Shown here: positions 18,801 through 26,799 of the stretch, piece after piece
Layout of the letters: each line of letters opens with the position of its first letter
Position numbering within the stretch: the first letter of the stretch is position 1
Assembly: GCA_029256185.1 (NCBI GenBank)
Contig: JAQSYI010000006.1
Span: forward strand, 1 to 64,000
From: Paenibacillaceae bacterium
Lineage (GTDB): Bacteria > Bacillota > Bacilli > Paenibacillales > NBRC-103111
Direction: 5' to 3'
DNA: 64,000 nt
Program-made: the position numbers and the translations under genes
Notes under the pieces: generated by a model
What the model was told of the DNA's origin: nothing
Seen by the model: the letters and a program-made list of their open reading frames with translations, nothing else
Database searches by the model: none

Positions 18801-21692
18801 GAGGACGGGGAATGGTATTGGAATGAGGGCACCGGCGAAGTGTTCTACAAACCGCGGATATGGGAGGATTTGCAGAACGCCGACGTTATGGCTCCTGTAG
18901 TAGAGGAACTGGTCAACATCAAGGGCAGCTCAGCTGCTGATCAGGTATCCCGGATCATGTTCACCGGACTGACATTTGCCGATACCACATGGATGCGTCC
19001 CAGCACGAATGCGGGACATTCCGACGCCCAGAATAATCACCTGCGCTATCCCGGGACCAACGATACTCTGCCACTGGCGGCTGTCACGGTAGAGCATGCC
19101 CAGGCTGTCAACTTCGAGCGCAATGTGTTTACACGGCTTGGCGTTACAGGCTTGAAGCTTGTGAACGGGGTCCAGAACAGTATGATTCGCGGCAATACGT
19201 TCTATGATATATCCGGCAGTGCGATCAATGTGGGCGATCCTTATATCTCCGCGGCCAACGCCAATCCAACTGATCCGCTCATGCAGATGCGCAATAATGA
19301 TGTGCTCAGCAACTATATCCATGACATCGGAGTAGACTATATGTCCGCTGCGGCGATTTCAGCCGGCTTCCCGCTTAATATGGATATTAGCCACAACGAA
19401 ATCTTCAACATTCCCTACAGCGGGCTTCATATTGGATATGGCTGGGCAACCAGGTTTCCGAATGTGCTGCGGAACATGAAGGTGGAGAATAACTTCATTC
19501 ATGATCTAATGGGAAAGGGCATCTATGATGGAGGCGCTATCTATACGCTTGGCAATTCCGGGGGCTCCGAGGAGCAATATAATCTGATCGCCGAGAATTA
19601 TATCAGGAATCAGATGAATGACTATGGAGCCTTGTATACGGATGAAGGAAGCACCTTCTGGAAGCTGGACCGCAACGTTATAGACTTGACGGAAGCTCCA
19701 TTCTGGAGGAGCGGAGCCAACCGGTGGGGTCATGGCAACACCAATCAAGATATTATCTTTGCGAATACTTATACAACAACGGACCGCAAGACTAGCAATA
19801 CTCCGCTTGGTAATGTGACGGAGATTAATACCCGGGTTTACCCGGATGCCGTGTGGCCGGAGGAGGCAGCGGATATTATTGTCCGTTCAGGATTGACAGA
19901 AGAATACCGGGATGTGCGGAACGGTCACGCAGAACGGATTATTGTTCCTTCAGAGCTTGTCCTTCAGTCCGGGCATAGCGGCAGGCTGGGTATCACCGCT
20001 GCAGACGGCAAGGATCAGCCGGTTGATGCAAGCAGTTTGCGGGTTTATTACAAGATGGAGGATCCGGCCATTGCCACAGTGGATGCGAGCGGCACGATTA
20101 CGGGACAGAGCGCCGGAGTAACCGAACTGCATCTGTATGTGCTGGACGGTACTCTGCTGAAGACATTCTCATCTATGGTCTACGTGGATGAATATCTGGA
20201 GCAGATATCCATGGAAGGGATGGACATGGCAACGGAATTGAGGCTGATGAAGGATGAGCCGCAGGCATTCCCGTTTATTGGTATCTCCAATCTGCAGCAC
20301 GCTCTGCAACTGGAGGAGATCCGCTACAGCAGCAGCGACCCTCAATTGCTTACGGCTGATGAGAGCGGCAGACTTGTGGCCAGCCTGCCAGGAACCTACA
20401 CGCTGACTGTGAACGGAACATGGAACGGCGTTACTCTTATGCGGGAGTATCGGGTGAAGGTTGCGGAAGAAGGGATAGCCGAGCCGCAGGCGCTGCGGGC
20501 AGAGCTTGCCGATGCAGACGGCTGGCTGGTGGACAATAGCGGCGTTAAAGCAGTAGCCCCGGATGGAAAAAGCATAACCCTGGGCTCGTCCAAACAGTTT
20601 GCGCTGTACCAAGGTCAGAAATATCTGAACGAGCTTCTGGACTTCCAGATGACCATCAATGCCTCATCGGGTTGGCCCTCCATCATATTCCGAACCCAGA
20701 ATCCAACCAGGGGCATTGAAGATACCACTTATATTCTCACGGTTAAGCCCGATGTGCTGGAGCTTCAGCGGTTCAACGACGGTGTGAGAACGGTCATCTA
20801 TGGCAGTATTGCAGGCTCGCCCAGTCTGGGAGGACCGGCGCTCCCCAATACGATGCTGCCCTACAATCAGCGCCATCGGCTTCAGCTTGGCGCCATTAAT
20901 GAGGCAGGCGGCGTTCGCCTGATCGTTATCGCGAATGGACAGAAATTATTTGATTATCTGGATACGGACAGCAAGGCGATTCGAGGAGCAGGTTATCTGG
21001 GCGTGTATGCCCGCAGCGGCTCCATCACCTTGGAGCAGAGCGGCAATCCGGAGCTATATCTGAGTACTCCCCATTCTGTCACAGCGGGCGGCACATTAGA
21101 GTCGGACTTGGGGTTAAGCCATGTGGCCCACAGCCTGCATGGGGAAGTGAAGGAATTGGCTTTGCAGCTTGATTATGACCAGGAGGCCCTGGCTTGGCTC
21201 GGCTCTGAAGCCGCCGGATCGGTGACTGCCCAGGTTTACGCTCCAGAACCGGGCAGATTGACCATCGAGTTGGCCGCTGTCGATGCAGACGGTTATCTTG
21301 CAGAAGGAAATTTGCTGAAGCTGCGCTTTGCTGCCCTGCAGCCTAAGGGGAGCACCCGGCTCCAATTGATTGATCCGGTCATGACCGATCCGGCCGGACA
21401 ATTCTACACGCTGCTTCCCTTGTCGGTTGCAGTGCGGGTTGCAGCTGCTGAAGTACCGCCGCCCTTATTGTCCAACGCGGATTTGACCGGCATAGCGTTA
21501 AGCGCAGGAACGCTGAGTCCTGCGTTTAATAGAGCGACGACTAGCTACAGCGCGACGGTGGGCAACGGCACAAGCAGCATCAGCGTAACGGCAGCGGTGT
21601 ATGACAGCGCTGCGGCGATGCAGGTGAACGGTGTGGCTGCGGTAAGCGGCAGTGCAAACCTACACGGTCACCGTGACCAGGGGGAGTGCTGA
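15849..21692 (+). CDS. Giant secreted multidomain beta-helix protein, cut off from its SLH anchor
   Basis: 1,947 residues; ATG behind GGAGGGA, overlapping the previous stop. Approximate domains: signal peptide 1-36; LamG-like sandwich 40-220; two BIG_2 (Ig-like) domains 235-395; second LamG-like sandwich 400-595; two BIG_2 domains 605-765; right-handed beta-helix 767-1360, beginning HEFYVSPLGNDNNPGTELMP as in DUF1565/pectate-lyase-like proteins; BIG_2-like 1365-1500; LamG-like 1540-1735; cohesin-like 1740-1865; and a cadherin-like repeat from 1875. The beta-helix is the probable catalytic or glycan-binding part. The frame stops at TGA 21690-21692 inside the cadherin-like repeat. The continuation lies in another frame, then the SLH part returns to this frame. 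As given, the product would be secreted but unanchored. Confidence 0.85.
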   Translation: MIAKSNFRKNLAALLVIAMLWSLGAWQPLESRAVAAPAGDLGHEDFESTEDGQRPAGRWTFPGTTPSGVTASVVVEPSGNHVMEIAQTSNALASNYAPRYSLPQDVTRAELSYRVKAEQTNGFIYLPRFAFDAVKLGMNDSGSFVIGEGTGWKAVKSYEANRWYDLRVVVDTNTDKYDLYIDNELIVVQRNNDANLSGVRHVEFGVWRSSRGVFSVDDLKISSFKDAVNAQFSQSEYSVDIEGSLPLNLAFDPIDASLQTAAWSSSDSSVAAVNEKGIVTGKGIGTVQITASPYAAGLTPVTATVSVYGVSPASVTLSSHSMQLATGARSFLSAQVLPSNATNKQMLWSTSDPSVATVSSSGEIRGIGAGSATITVQSAADATLQDQCDVIITSETVPTSGDLLSEDFETTMIGTKPAQGWSYGTAPAVTSVKVAEAGEGEAGRVLSFTQTARANYTYGIARLLDDPKPEKAVLAYRIRAKQTNGFIYIPRFATSTGELVNLGMSEGGAFSIWDTSSGTGKWTAVKYYEPNRWYEVRLILDTVTDKYDLLIDQELVVSQRTANNTVGLIERVNVGFYRECVGSFDIDDLNVYSFKDATGAFFDQQEYMVPFKGETRLKLSFVPADAALQSAVWSSDETDVATVDETGNVKGIGVGTAQITAIPIAPGLPAVTTTVRVAEVPPQSVTLDKSSLQLPVGSIEYLSTTVLPLETANKNVVWSSSNPAIAEVQDGEVVGLAAGTAVITASAQANSAVFATAAVEVLPRLVQHEFYVSPLGNDNNPGTELMPFHTLAKAQEAVRGLNNAMTGDIIVYLREGTYPLQSTWTLNEEDSGSNGYQVRWSAYPGEHPVISGGRKITGWTLHDPVNRIYKANVGMDFATRQLFIDGVRATRARSEAGLTNAVKTATGYTSSDVQLAGFVRPQDLEFVYMEQWTHPRSGVAAITLDGNGQAVFAMEEPGWTAVNNKGGTSATYPVYYENAYELLDEDGEWYWNEGTGEVFYKPRIWEDLQNADVMAPVVEELVNIKGSSAADQVSRIMFTGLTFADTTWMRPSTNAGHSDAQNNHLRYPGTNDTLPLAAVTVEHAQAVNFERNVFTRLGVTGLKLVNGVQNSMIRGNTFYDISGSAINVGDPYISAANANPTDPLMQMRNNDVLSNYIHDIGVDYMSAAAISAGFPLNMDISHNEIFNIPYSGLHIGYGWATRFPNVLRNMKVENNFIHDLMGKGIYDGGAIYTLGNSGGSEEQYNLIAENYIRNQMNDYGALYTDEGSTFWKLDRNVIDLTEAPFWRSGANRWGHGNTNQDIIFANTYTTTDRKTSNTPLGNVTEINTRVYPDAVWPEEAADIIVRSGLTEEYRDVRNGHAERIIVPSELVLQSGHSGRLGITAADGKDQPVDASSLRVYYKMEDPAIATVDASGTITGQSAGVTELHLYVLDGTLLKTFSSMVYVDEYLEQISMEGMDMATELRLMKDEPQAFPFIGISNLQHALQLEEIRYSSSDPQLLTADESGRLVASLPGTYTLTVNGTWNGVTLMREYRVKVAEEGIAEPQALRAELADADGWLVDNSGVKAVAPDGKSITLGSSKQFALYQGQKYLNELLDFQMTINASSGWPSIIFRTQNPTRGIEDTTYILTVKPDVLELQRFNDGVRTVIYGSIAGSPSLGGPALPNTMLPYNQRHRLQLGAINEAGGVRLIVIANGQKLFDYLDTDSKAIRGAGYLGVYARSGSITLEQSGNPELYLSTPHSVTAGGTLESDLGLSHVAHSLHGEVKELALQLDYDQEALAWLGSEAAGSVTAQVYAPEPGRLTIELAAVDADGYLAEGNLLKLRFAALQPKGSTRLQLIDPVMTDPAGQFYTLLPLSVAVRVAAAEVPPPLLSNADLTGIALSAGTLSPAFNRATTSYSATVGNGTSSISVTAAVYDSAAAMQVNGVAAVSGSANLHGHRDQGEC
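21446..21656 (+). repeat. Cadherin-like repeat, DNA copy A
   Basis: 211 bp nearly identical to 21687-21897 (offset 241, not divisible by three). Both copies end at the same point, ggcagtgc, after which the expected end of the repeat module is missing by different amounts. Confidence 0.85.
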
Positions 21693-21909
21693 AGTACCGC
21701 CGCCCTTATCGTCCAACGCGGATTTGACCGGCTTGGCGTTAAGCGCAGGAACGCTGAGTCCCGCTTTTAGCAAGGAGACGACAAGCTACAGCGCAAGGGT
21801 GGGCAACGGCACAAGCAGCATCAGCGTAACGGCAGCGGTGTATGACAGCGCTGCGGCGATGCAGGTGAACGGTGTGGCTGCGGTAAGCGGCAGTGCCCGG
21901 TTCAAGTGA
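21652..21909 (+). pseudogene. Frame-shifted middle segment of the giant SLH protein
   Basis: This frame encodes TYTVTVTRGSAEVPPPL and then a full cadherin-like repeat (NADLTGLALSAGTLSPAF to VNGVAAVSGSA) ending in RFK-stop. It links the 1,947-residue protein to the SLH part. It is in frame +1 relative to both flanks, so two out-of-frame losses, one at about 21656 and one at about 21896, compensate. It has no SD and would not be translated by itself. Known modules of this type continue SGAIPL-NVG-V-VTVTAQDG before TYTVTVTR; about 24 residues are lacking at the first junction and about 12 at the second. Confidence 0.75.
21687..21897 (+). repeat. Cadherin-like repeat, DNA copy B
   Basis: Partner of 21446-21656; see there. 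Confidence 0.85.
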
Positions 21910-23237
21910 CGGTAACGGCGCAAGACGGAACGTCCAAAACCTATACGGTCACCGTGACCCGGGAGAATGCAGAGGAGGGAGCTCCCGAGGAGCTCTCCGA
22001 GACGCCCAAGAATCCGATAATGCCCAAGGATCCAACAGTGCCCAAGGATACAACGGTAAGCGCGGGAAGTCTGGTGGTCAGGACGACGCTGGACAGCGAT
22101 GGACATACGGTTGCAGAACTTGCGGCGGCAGATCTGCTGTCCGTTCTGAAGCTCCCTGTTAAGGGCAATGTGACCATAGACATTCAAGCCTCCGCGGCTC
22201 CTTCGAGTATAACTGTTCAACTGCCTTCCCAGGCCTTGCAGAATGGACTGGCAGGAGGAGGGGTGGATTTCATTACGATCCGGACGGCTCTGGCGAATAT
22301 CATTCTTTCGGCTGAGATGCTGGCGCGGGCATTAGAGGGATCGGAGGATGAGCTCCTCAGCCTGACTGTCGCAGCCGTGAATGCCTCAGAGCTTCCGGAC
22401 AGTGTGAGAAGTCGTATCGGCCAGGCTGTGGTTTACGATTTCAACTTGAGCTTAGGCCATGCATCCATCACGGATTTTCCCGGCAGCAAAGACGTGACGG
22501 TAGAGCTGGACTACATTCTTCAGACGAGAGAAAATCCAGAGAGGATCGTAGTCTATTATCTGGATGATCAAGGCAGGCTGCAGGCAGTCAAAAACAGCAA
22601 GTATGATAAAAATGCGCAAAAGTTGAGCTTTTCCCCAAAGCACTTTAGCAAATATGCGGGAATGGAAGCAAATGTAAGTTTTCATGATCTGGAAACGGCA
22701 CGATGGGCGGAACCCTATATATTGAATCTGGCCGCAAGAGAAATCGTCGACGGGGTGGCGGAAGGCCAATATCAACCGGAGAGTATGGTTACCCGCGCTC
22801 AATTTGTCAAGCTTCTGGTAGAGGCCATGGAGCTGAATACGGATGCCGTGCAGGATAAGGCAATCTTCACCGACATGGTGGAGGGCGCGTGGTACGGCAA
22901 ATCCATTGGAGCGGCCCGGGAATCCGGTATTGTGCAAGGCAGGGAAGACGGAAGCTTCGGAGTGAATGACCCGGTCAGCAGAGAGGATATCGCCGTAATG
23001 AGCTACAGAACGCTGCAGCATTTGAAGGCAAATCTGAAGGGAGCGGAGGACGGGGGAACACTCCGGTTTGCGGATCAAGTCGCCATAGCCGGATATGCGA
23101 GAGAAGCCGTCGAACAGTTGACCAAGGCGGGAGTGATAAACGGTTTGAGTGAAGGGAGGTTTGCGCCGCAGGAGCAAGCCACCAGAGCGCAGGCTGCCGC
23201 GATTGTATACCGAATGCTCCAAGGAATCTGGCAATAA
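21906..23237 (+). CDS. C-terminal SLH-anchor part of the giant surface protein
   Basis: 443 residues if begun at the first ATG, but there is no convincing SD, so it is most likely the separated tail of the upstream protein. It starts with the end of a cadherin-like module (TSKTYTVTVTRENAEEGA), a Pro/Lys/Asp linker, and a beta-rich domain. It ends with three SLH motifs at about residues 262-310, 318-368 and 380-440 (VTRAQFVKLLVEAMEL, VSREDIAVMSYRTLQ, ATRAQAAAIVYRMLQ). SLH domains bind pyruvylated secondary cell-wall polymer. In an intact protein they would hold the beta-helix enzyme on the wall. A strong terminator follows. Confidence 0.75.
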   Translation: MTVTAQDGTSKTYTVTVTRENAEEGAPEELSETPKNPIMPKDPTVPKDTTVSAGSLVVRTTLDSDGHTVAELAAADLLSVLKLPVKGNVTIDIQASAAPSSITVQLPSQALQNGLAGGGVDFITIRTALANIILSAEMLARALEGSEDELLSLTVAAVNASELPDSVRSRIGQAVVYDFNLSLGHASITDFPGSKDVTVELDYILQTRENPERIVVYYLDDQGRLQAVKNSKYDKNAQKLSFSPKHFSKYAGMEANVSFHDLETARWAEPYILNLAAREIVDGVAEGQYQPESMVTRAQFVKLLVEAMELNTDAVQDKAIFTDMVEGAWYGKSIGAARESGIVQGREDGSFGVNDPVSREDIAVMSYRTLQHLKANLKGAEDGGTLRFADQVAIAGYAREAVEQLTKAGVINGLSEGRFAPQEQATRAQAAAIVYRMLQGIWQ

Positions 23238-23240
23238 TGC

Positions 23241-23294
23241 TTGCCGGCGGCGTGGGTTTTAAGGCGACGTTATCAGCCTCCACGGCGCCGGCAA
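23241..23294 (+). terminator. Strong hairpin after the SLH gene
   Basis: A 15-bp stem (TTGCCGGCGGCGTGG against CCACGGCGCCGGCAA, one mismatch) with a 24-base loop and a short attt tail. It probably ends or trims the long locus I transcript. Confidence 0.65.
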
Positions 23295-23412
23295 ATTTCC
23301 CGATTACAGCAGGTCGCGGATACTCAGGCAAAGTAAGCTGGTTATCCGTTGTCCGGCTCCGGTGACGGCGGCTTATCGCTTCACCATAATACGAAAAGGA
23401 GATGTTTGACAG

Positions 23413-24456
23413 ATGAGCAGTTTGTATGACCGGCTTCTCCCCGCTCCGCTTCAGGGCGGCTTCCGCATGGAAGGATATTGGGTCTGGTGCGGATCGGTTA
23501 TCCGGGGGGAGGACGGTCGCTATCATATGTTTGCTTCTCGCTGGCCCAAGTCGATTCCGTTCCATCCCGGCTGGCTGGTGGCCTCGGAGGTAGTCCGGGC
23601 TGTCTGTGATACGCCTGAAGGTCCCTACACGTTCCAAGAGGTGGTGCTGCCAGCAAGGGGAGCGGAATACTGGGACGGCCGAAGCACCCACAATCCGCAT
23701 ATTACCAAGCAGGGGGAGGAGTACGTGCTTTATTACATGGGTTCTACGAATCCTCTGCCTGATGCCGTACCGGGAGAGCCCTTGGAGATGAGCGATCCCC
23801 GGGTCATCGTGGCCAGATCCAACAAGCGTATCGGCATTGCCGTATCCCGCAGTGTATTCGGGCCCTGGCAGAGGATGGACTACCCCATTATGCCCGTCCG
23901 GCCCGGCCAATTCGACAGCTTCCTGACCTCCAACCCGGCTCCCTGCGTTCATGAGGACGGCTCCGTACTGCTGATCTATAAAGCCCGGCGTTATGAAGGC
24001 ATTCTGCATGGCCGGATGACCATCGGGGCGGCATGGGCGCCGCATTATGAAGGACCGTACACGGTCTTGCAGGAAACACCTGTATTTCCGGAGGAGTTTC
24101 ACCTAGAGGACCCTTTTGTCTGGAAAACGGAGCGGGGATATGAATTGATTGCCAAGGATATGGACGGGAATCTGTGCGGGGAGATGCATGCCGGCATTCA
24201 TGCCGTTTCGCCTGACGGCCTGGATTGGCGGTTGAGCAACACGCCCATGGCTTATTCCAGAACCATCCGCTGGGAGGACGGAACCATCAGAACCATGGGC
24301 AGCTTCGAGCGCCCGTTCCTGCTGTTTCAGGAAGGGCGTCCTACCCATTTATTCGCTGCCACGGCTGACGGACCCGGGGGCTTCGCCAATGCGTCCAATA
24401 CCTGGAATATGGTCATCCCTCTTGCCCCGGAGGGGCAGGGAGGAGAAGGCGGATGA
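23413..24456 (+). CDS. Beta-propeller glycoside hydrolase-like protein (GH43/GH117 clan-like)
   Basis: 347 residues; ATG behind AAGGAG. There is no signal peptide. The sequence has the rhythm of a five-bladed beta-propeller hydrolase: repeated blades such as YWVWCGSVIRGEDGRYHMFA, THNPHITKQGEEYVLYYMGS and LEDPFVWKTERGYELIAKDM, each carrying acidic residues at blade starts. Such proteins hydrolyse arabinose, xylose or 3,6-anhydrogalactose linkages; the exact family is uncertain. It follows the SLH gene by 175 bp with its own leader, and is followed by two SGNH hydrolases, suggesting intracellular processing of imported oligosaccharides. Confidence 0.72.
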   Translation: MSSLYDRLLPAPLQGGFRMEGYWVWCGSVIRGEDGRYHMFASRWPKSIPFHPGWLVASEVVRAVCDTPEGPYTFQEVVLPARGAEYWDGRSTHNPHITKQGEEYVLYYMGSTNPLPDAVPGEPLEMSDPRVIVARSNKRIGIAVSRSVFGPWQRMDYPIMPVRPGQFDSFLTSNPAPCVHEDGSVLLIYKARRYEGILHGRMTIGAAWAPHYEGPYTVLQETPVFPEEFHLEDPFVWKTERGYELIAKDMDGNLCGEMHAGIHAVSPDGLDWRLSNTPMAYSRTIRWEDGTIRTMGSFERPFLLFQEGRPTHLFAATADGPGGFANASNTWNMVIPLAPEGQGGEGG

Positions 24457-24583
24457 CAAGCGTGCAGAAGCAACAATATCCCGCGGCAGGCCGGTGGAAG
24501 GATGTGCCGCGGCGGCTACGGAGTATTAATGGACTGCACGCAGGCAAACGCTTGACGGGAATATCAGTTGTTGGAGGATTACG

Positions 24584-25195
24584 ATGAAAACTTTGCTGGT
24601 GGTAGGAGATAGCATATCGCTTCAGTATGGCGAATACTTCAAGCAATTTGTAAGCGGGATGTTCGATATTTATCGCAAAGAAGGACTTGAAGCAGCGCTG
24701 CAAAATCTGGATATCCCGATTGGCGGCAACGGAGGCGACAGTTCCATGGTACGGCAATATTTGTCGCGCATTCTGCTTGATGAAGGCCATTTTTATCATA
24801 ATATTGTTTTCAACTGCGGGCTGCACGATATTAAGGTGGATGTTGCGAGCGGGAAGATTCAAGTTCCATTGGCTGAATATGCAACGAACTTGCGCTTTAT
24901 TCTTGATCTGCTGCAACAGCGCGGAATTGTTCCCATCTGGGTTAGAACCACAATGGTACAAGATGAGAGACATAACTCCCGAATCGATATATTCAAGCGT
25001 TACAACCGTGACGTATTGCATTATAACGAGACGGCTGATGCGATCGTATCTGAGTACGGCGTGGATAGCATTGATTTGTACAGCTTCACGGAACGCTTCG
25101 GAGATGAAGCTTACAGTGATCATATTCACTTCAAACCGCATATTTCTGCGCTTCAGGCAGCGTTTATGGCGGGTTATCTTGCCCGGTATTGTTAA
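24584..25195 (+). CDS. Small SGNH/GDSL-type hydrolase
   Basis: 203 residues; ATG behind TTGGAGGA. SGNH blocks are visible: block I LVVGDSISLQYG (Ser nucleophile, about residue 10), block II glycine in GGNGGDSS (about 46), block III FNCGLHDIK (about 82; Asn is replaced by the LHD context), block V SDHIHFKP (catalytic Asp/His, about 185). Typical length for a stand-alone SGNH esterase. No signal peptide. It probably removes acetyl or other ester groups from sugars, working beside the propeller hydrolase and the larger SGNH protein downstream. Confidence 0.8.
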   Translation: MKTLLVVGDSISLQYGEYFKQFVSGMFDIYRKEGLEAALQNLDIPIGGNGGDSSMVRQYLSRILLDEGHFYHNIVFNCGLHDIKVDVASGKIQVPLAEYATNLRFILDLLQQRGIVPIWVRTTMVQDERHNSRIDIFKRYNRDVLHYNETADAIVSEYGVDSIDLYSFTERFGDEAYSDHIHFKPHISALQAAFMAGYLARYC

Positions 25196-25320
25196 TTCTG
25201 CGCAACCTTACATTCAGACTTCCAATACTGGATTGTCAGATGATTGTGCAAAAGAACCTGGGCCCTCGGGGCCTGGCTGTAAGACCGTAATTCGGCAGAA
25301 CATAGGGAGTGATGCGGTAT

Positions 25321-26325
25321 ATGAAACAATATTCATGCACGGAACAACCATTTCAAATTTGTGGCCTGCAGCGTCAATTGCTGCCTGAGAAGTTCTGGCG
25401 TCTGCCGCAGGCGGTGCTGGAGCAGGCAGCGGCAGGTGTGGCGGCAAGGGCCATTCACCCGTGCGGCGGGCGGGTCCGGTTCCGTACCGACTCCTCCAGT
25501 GTGACTATCCGGACGCTATTGCAGACCAATGTGGTGGATTGGGCAATTCCCTTGTCCGGCTCCGCAGGGGCGGATGTGTATGTTGGCCGGGGCGGCATGG
25601 TCCGGTATGCGGGTATCGCAACCCCCAAGAATTATGAGAGCAGGACAGGAAGCCTTGCCTTCACGAAGGACAAGGCGATGGAGGATATTACCATTCACCT
25701 GCCAAGAAATGAGGAGCTGGAGAATGTCTTCATCGAGTTGGAGGATGACGCCCTGGTGGAGCCGCCCACTCCGTATGATGTTGAACAGCCGATGGTCTTT
25801 TATGGATCATCCATCACCGAAGGCGGCTGTGCCTCCAGGGTGGCCAATGCTTACACAGCCTTATTGTCCAGATGGCTGGATGCGGATTACATCAATTTGG
25901 GATTTTCGGGTTCAGCCAGGGGGGAACCGGAACTGGCAACTTATATTGCCGGCTTAGACATGAGTGTATTCATCTATGATTACGATCACAACGCGCCTGA
26001 TCTGGAGCATCTGGAGAAAACCCATGAGCCATTTTTCAGGACTATCCGTCAAGTCCAGCCGGGGCTGCCGGTTCTCTTTCTGACCAAACCCGACTTCGAC
26101 CTGGACCGGGAAACAGCCTGGCTCCGCCGGAAAATCATCCACCGCACCTATGACAATGCCCGGGCATCCGGTGACCGCAATGTTTATTTTATAGACGGGG
26201 AAAACTACTTCGGCAAGAAGGACAGGGAGGCCTGCACCGTGGATGGCTGCCACCCCAATGATCTGGGCTTTATGCGGATGGCCGAAACCATCTACCCGGT
26301 GCTGAATAAGATACTCAAGAGGTAA
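25321..26325 (+). CDS. Two-domain SGNH/GDSL hydrolase (carbohydrate esterase-like)
   Basis: I prefer the ATG at 25321 (MKQYSCTEQPFQICGLQRQL), 11 nt after AGGGAG; GTG 25309 and ATG 25312 lie too close to that site. The 334-residue product has an N-terminal beta-sandwich (about 1-150) and an SGNH domain (about 155-330) with MVFYGSSITEGG (Ser), LGFSGSARGEPE (Gly) and DGCHPNDLGF (Asp/His). This layout is that of SGNH hydrolases with an N-terminal jelly roll, often acetyl-xylan-type esterases. No signal peptide. It is the last gene of locus I; a terminator follows. Confidence 0.85.
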   Translation: MKQYSCTEQPFQICGLQRQLLPEKFWRLPQAVLEQAAAGVAARAIHPCGGRVRFRTDSSSVTIRTLLQTNVVDWAIPLSGSAGADVYVGRGGMVRYAGIATPKNYESRTGSLAFTKDKAMEDITIHLPRNEELENVFIELEDDALVEPPTPYDVEQPMVFYGSSITEGGCASRVANAYTALLSRWLDADYINLGFSGSARGEPELATYIAGLDMSVFIYDYDHNAPDLEHLEKTHEPFFRTIRQVQPGLPVLFLTKPDFDLDRETAWLRRKIIHRTYDNARASGDRNVYFIDGENYFGKKDREACTVDGCHPNDLGFMRMAETIYPVLNKILKR

Positions 26326-26336
26326 GCTGCAAATTA

Positions 26337-26372
26337 GGAGACAAGCTCTGGTGGAAGGGTTTGTCTCTTTTT
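26337..26372 (+). terminator. Terminator at the end of locus I
   Basis: GGAGACAA pairs with TTGTCTC, followed by tttttg, 12 bp after the stop. Confidence 0.75.
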
Positions 26373-26574
26373 GATATAAGCGCGGAGCGGTATGGTTGAC
26401 TGTCTGGAACAGGGGACAGCGCCCTTGAGCGAGGGGACCAATCGAATGGAGGTCAATGGACGGATTCCTCGGGGCCGTCGGCTGGCCATCACCGGATACG
26501 ATGTAAAGCGGCTTTCCCCTCTGCAATGTCTTCAAAACGCTTTAGGCAAAAAAACTGATGCCGGAGCCAGAAAT

Positions 26575-26609
26575 AAGCCGATCCGTATCCGGGACGGCTT
26601 TTCTTTTTT
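26575..26609 (+). terminator. Second rightward terminator-like hairpin
   Basis: AAGCCG pairs with CGGCTT, followed by ttcttttttc. It lies in the 474-bp gap between the SGNH gene and the flippase gene, where I see no gene. Confidence 0.5.
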
Positions 26610-26682
26610 CAAAACCCGGCATCCTCGAACGAATGACGAGCAGCAGAATAAGGGCTAGAGCTACCCAGTGCTGCCGCTGGCA

Positions 26683-26718
26683 GGGCCATTCTGTATGAAA
26701 TTTCGCATACAATGGCCC
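26683..26718. repeat. Imperfect palindrome in a gene-free gap
   Basis: GGGCCATTCTGTATG faces CATACAATGGCCC with a two-base bulge. A partial third copy of the motif (gggcccattctacaatg) follows at 26736-26752. No function can be assigned. Confidence 0.5.
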
Positions 26719-26799
26719 AGCGCTGCCCCCGCCGGGCCCATTCTACAATGTTCGGCCGCTTTGCACCCCATTCCTGCGGATTGCTTGGCTAAGGAGCTT

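Noticed and set aside
21650..21910. Programmed ribosomal frameshifting in the giant SLH gene
   Set aside because: No slippery heptamer or pseudoknot is visible at the junctions, and residues of the module are missing there, which points to deletions.
26392..26658. 88-codon plus-strand frame between SGNH and flippase genes
   Set aside because: No SD, no recognisable domain, and it contains a terminator-like hairpin; treated as non-coding.
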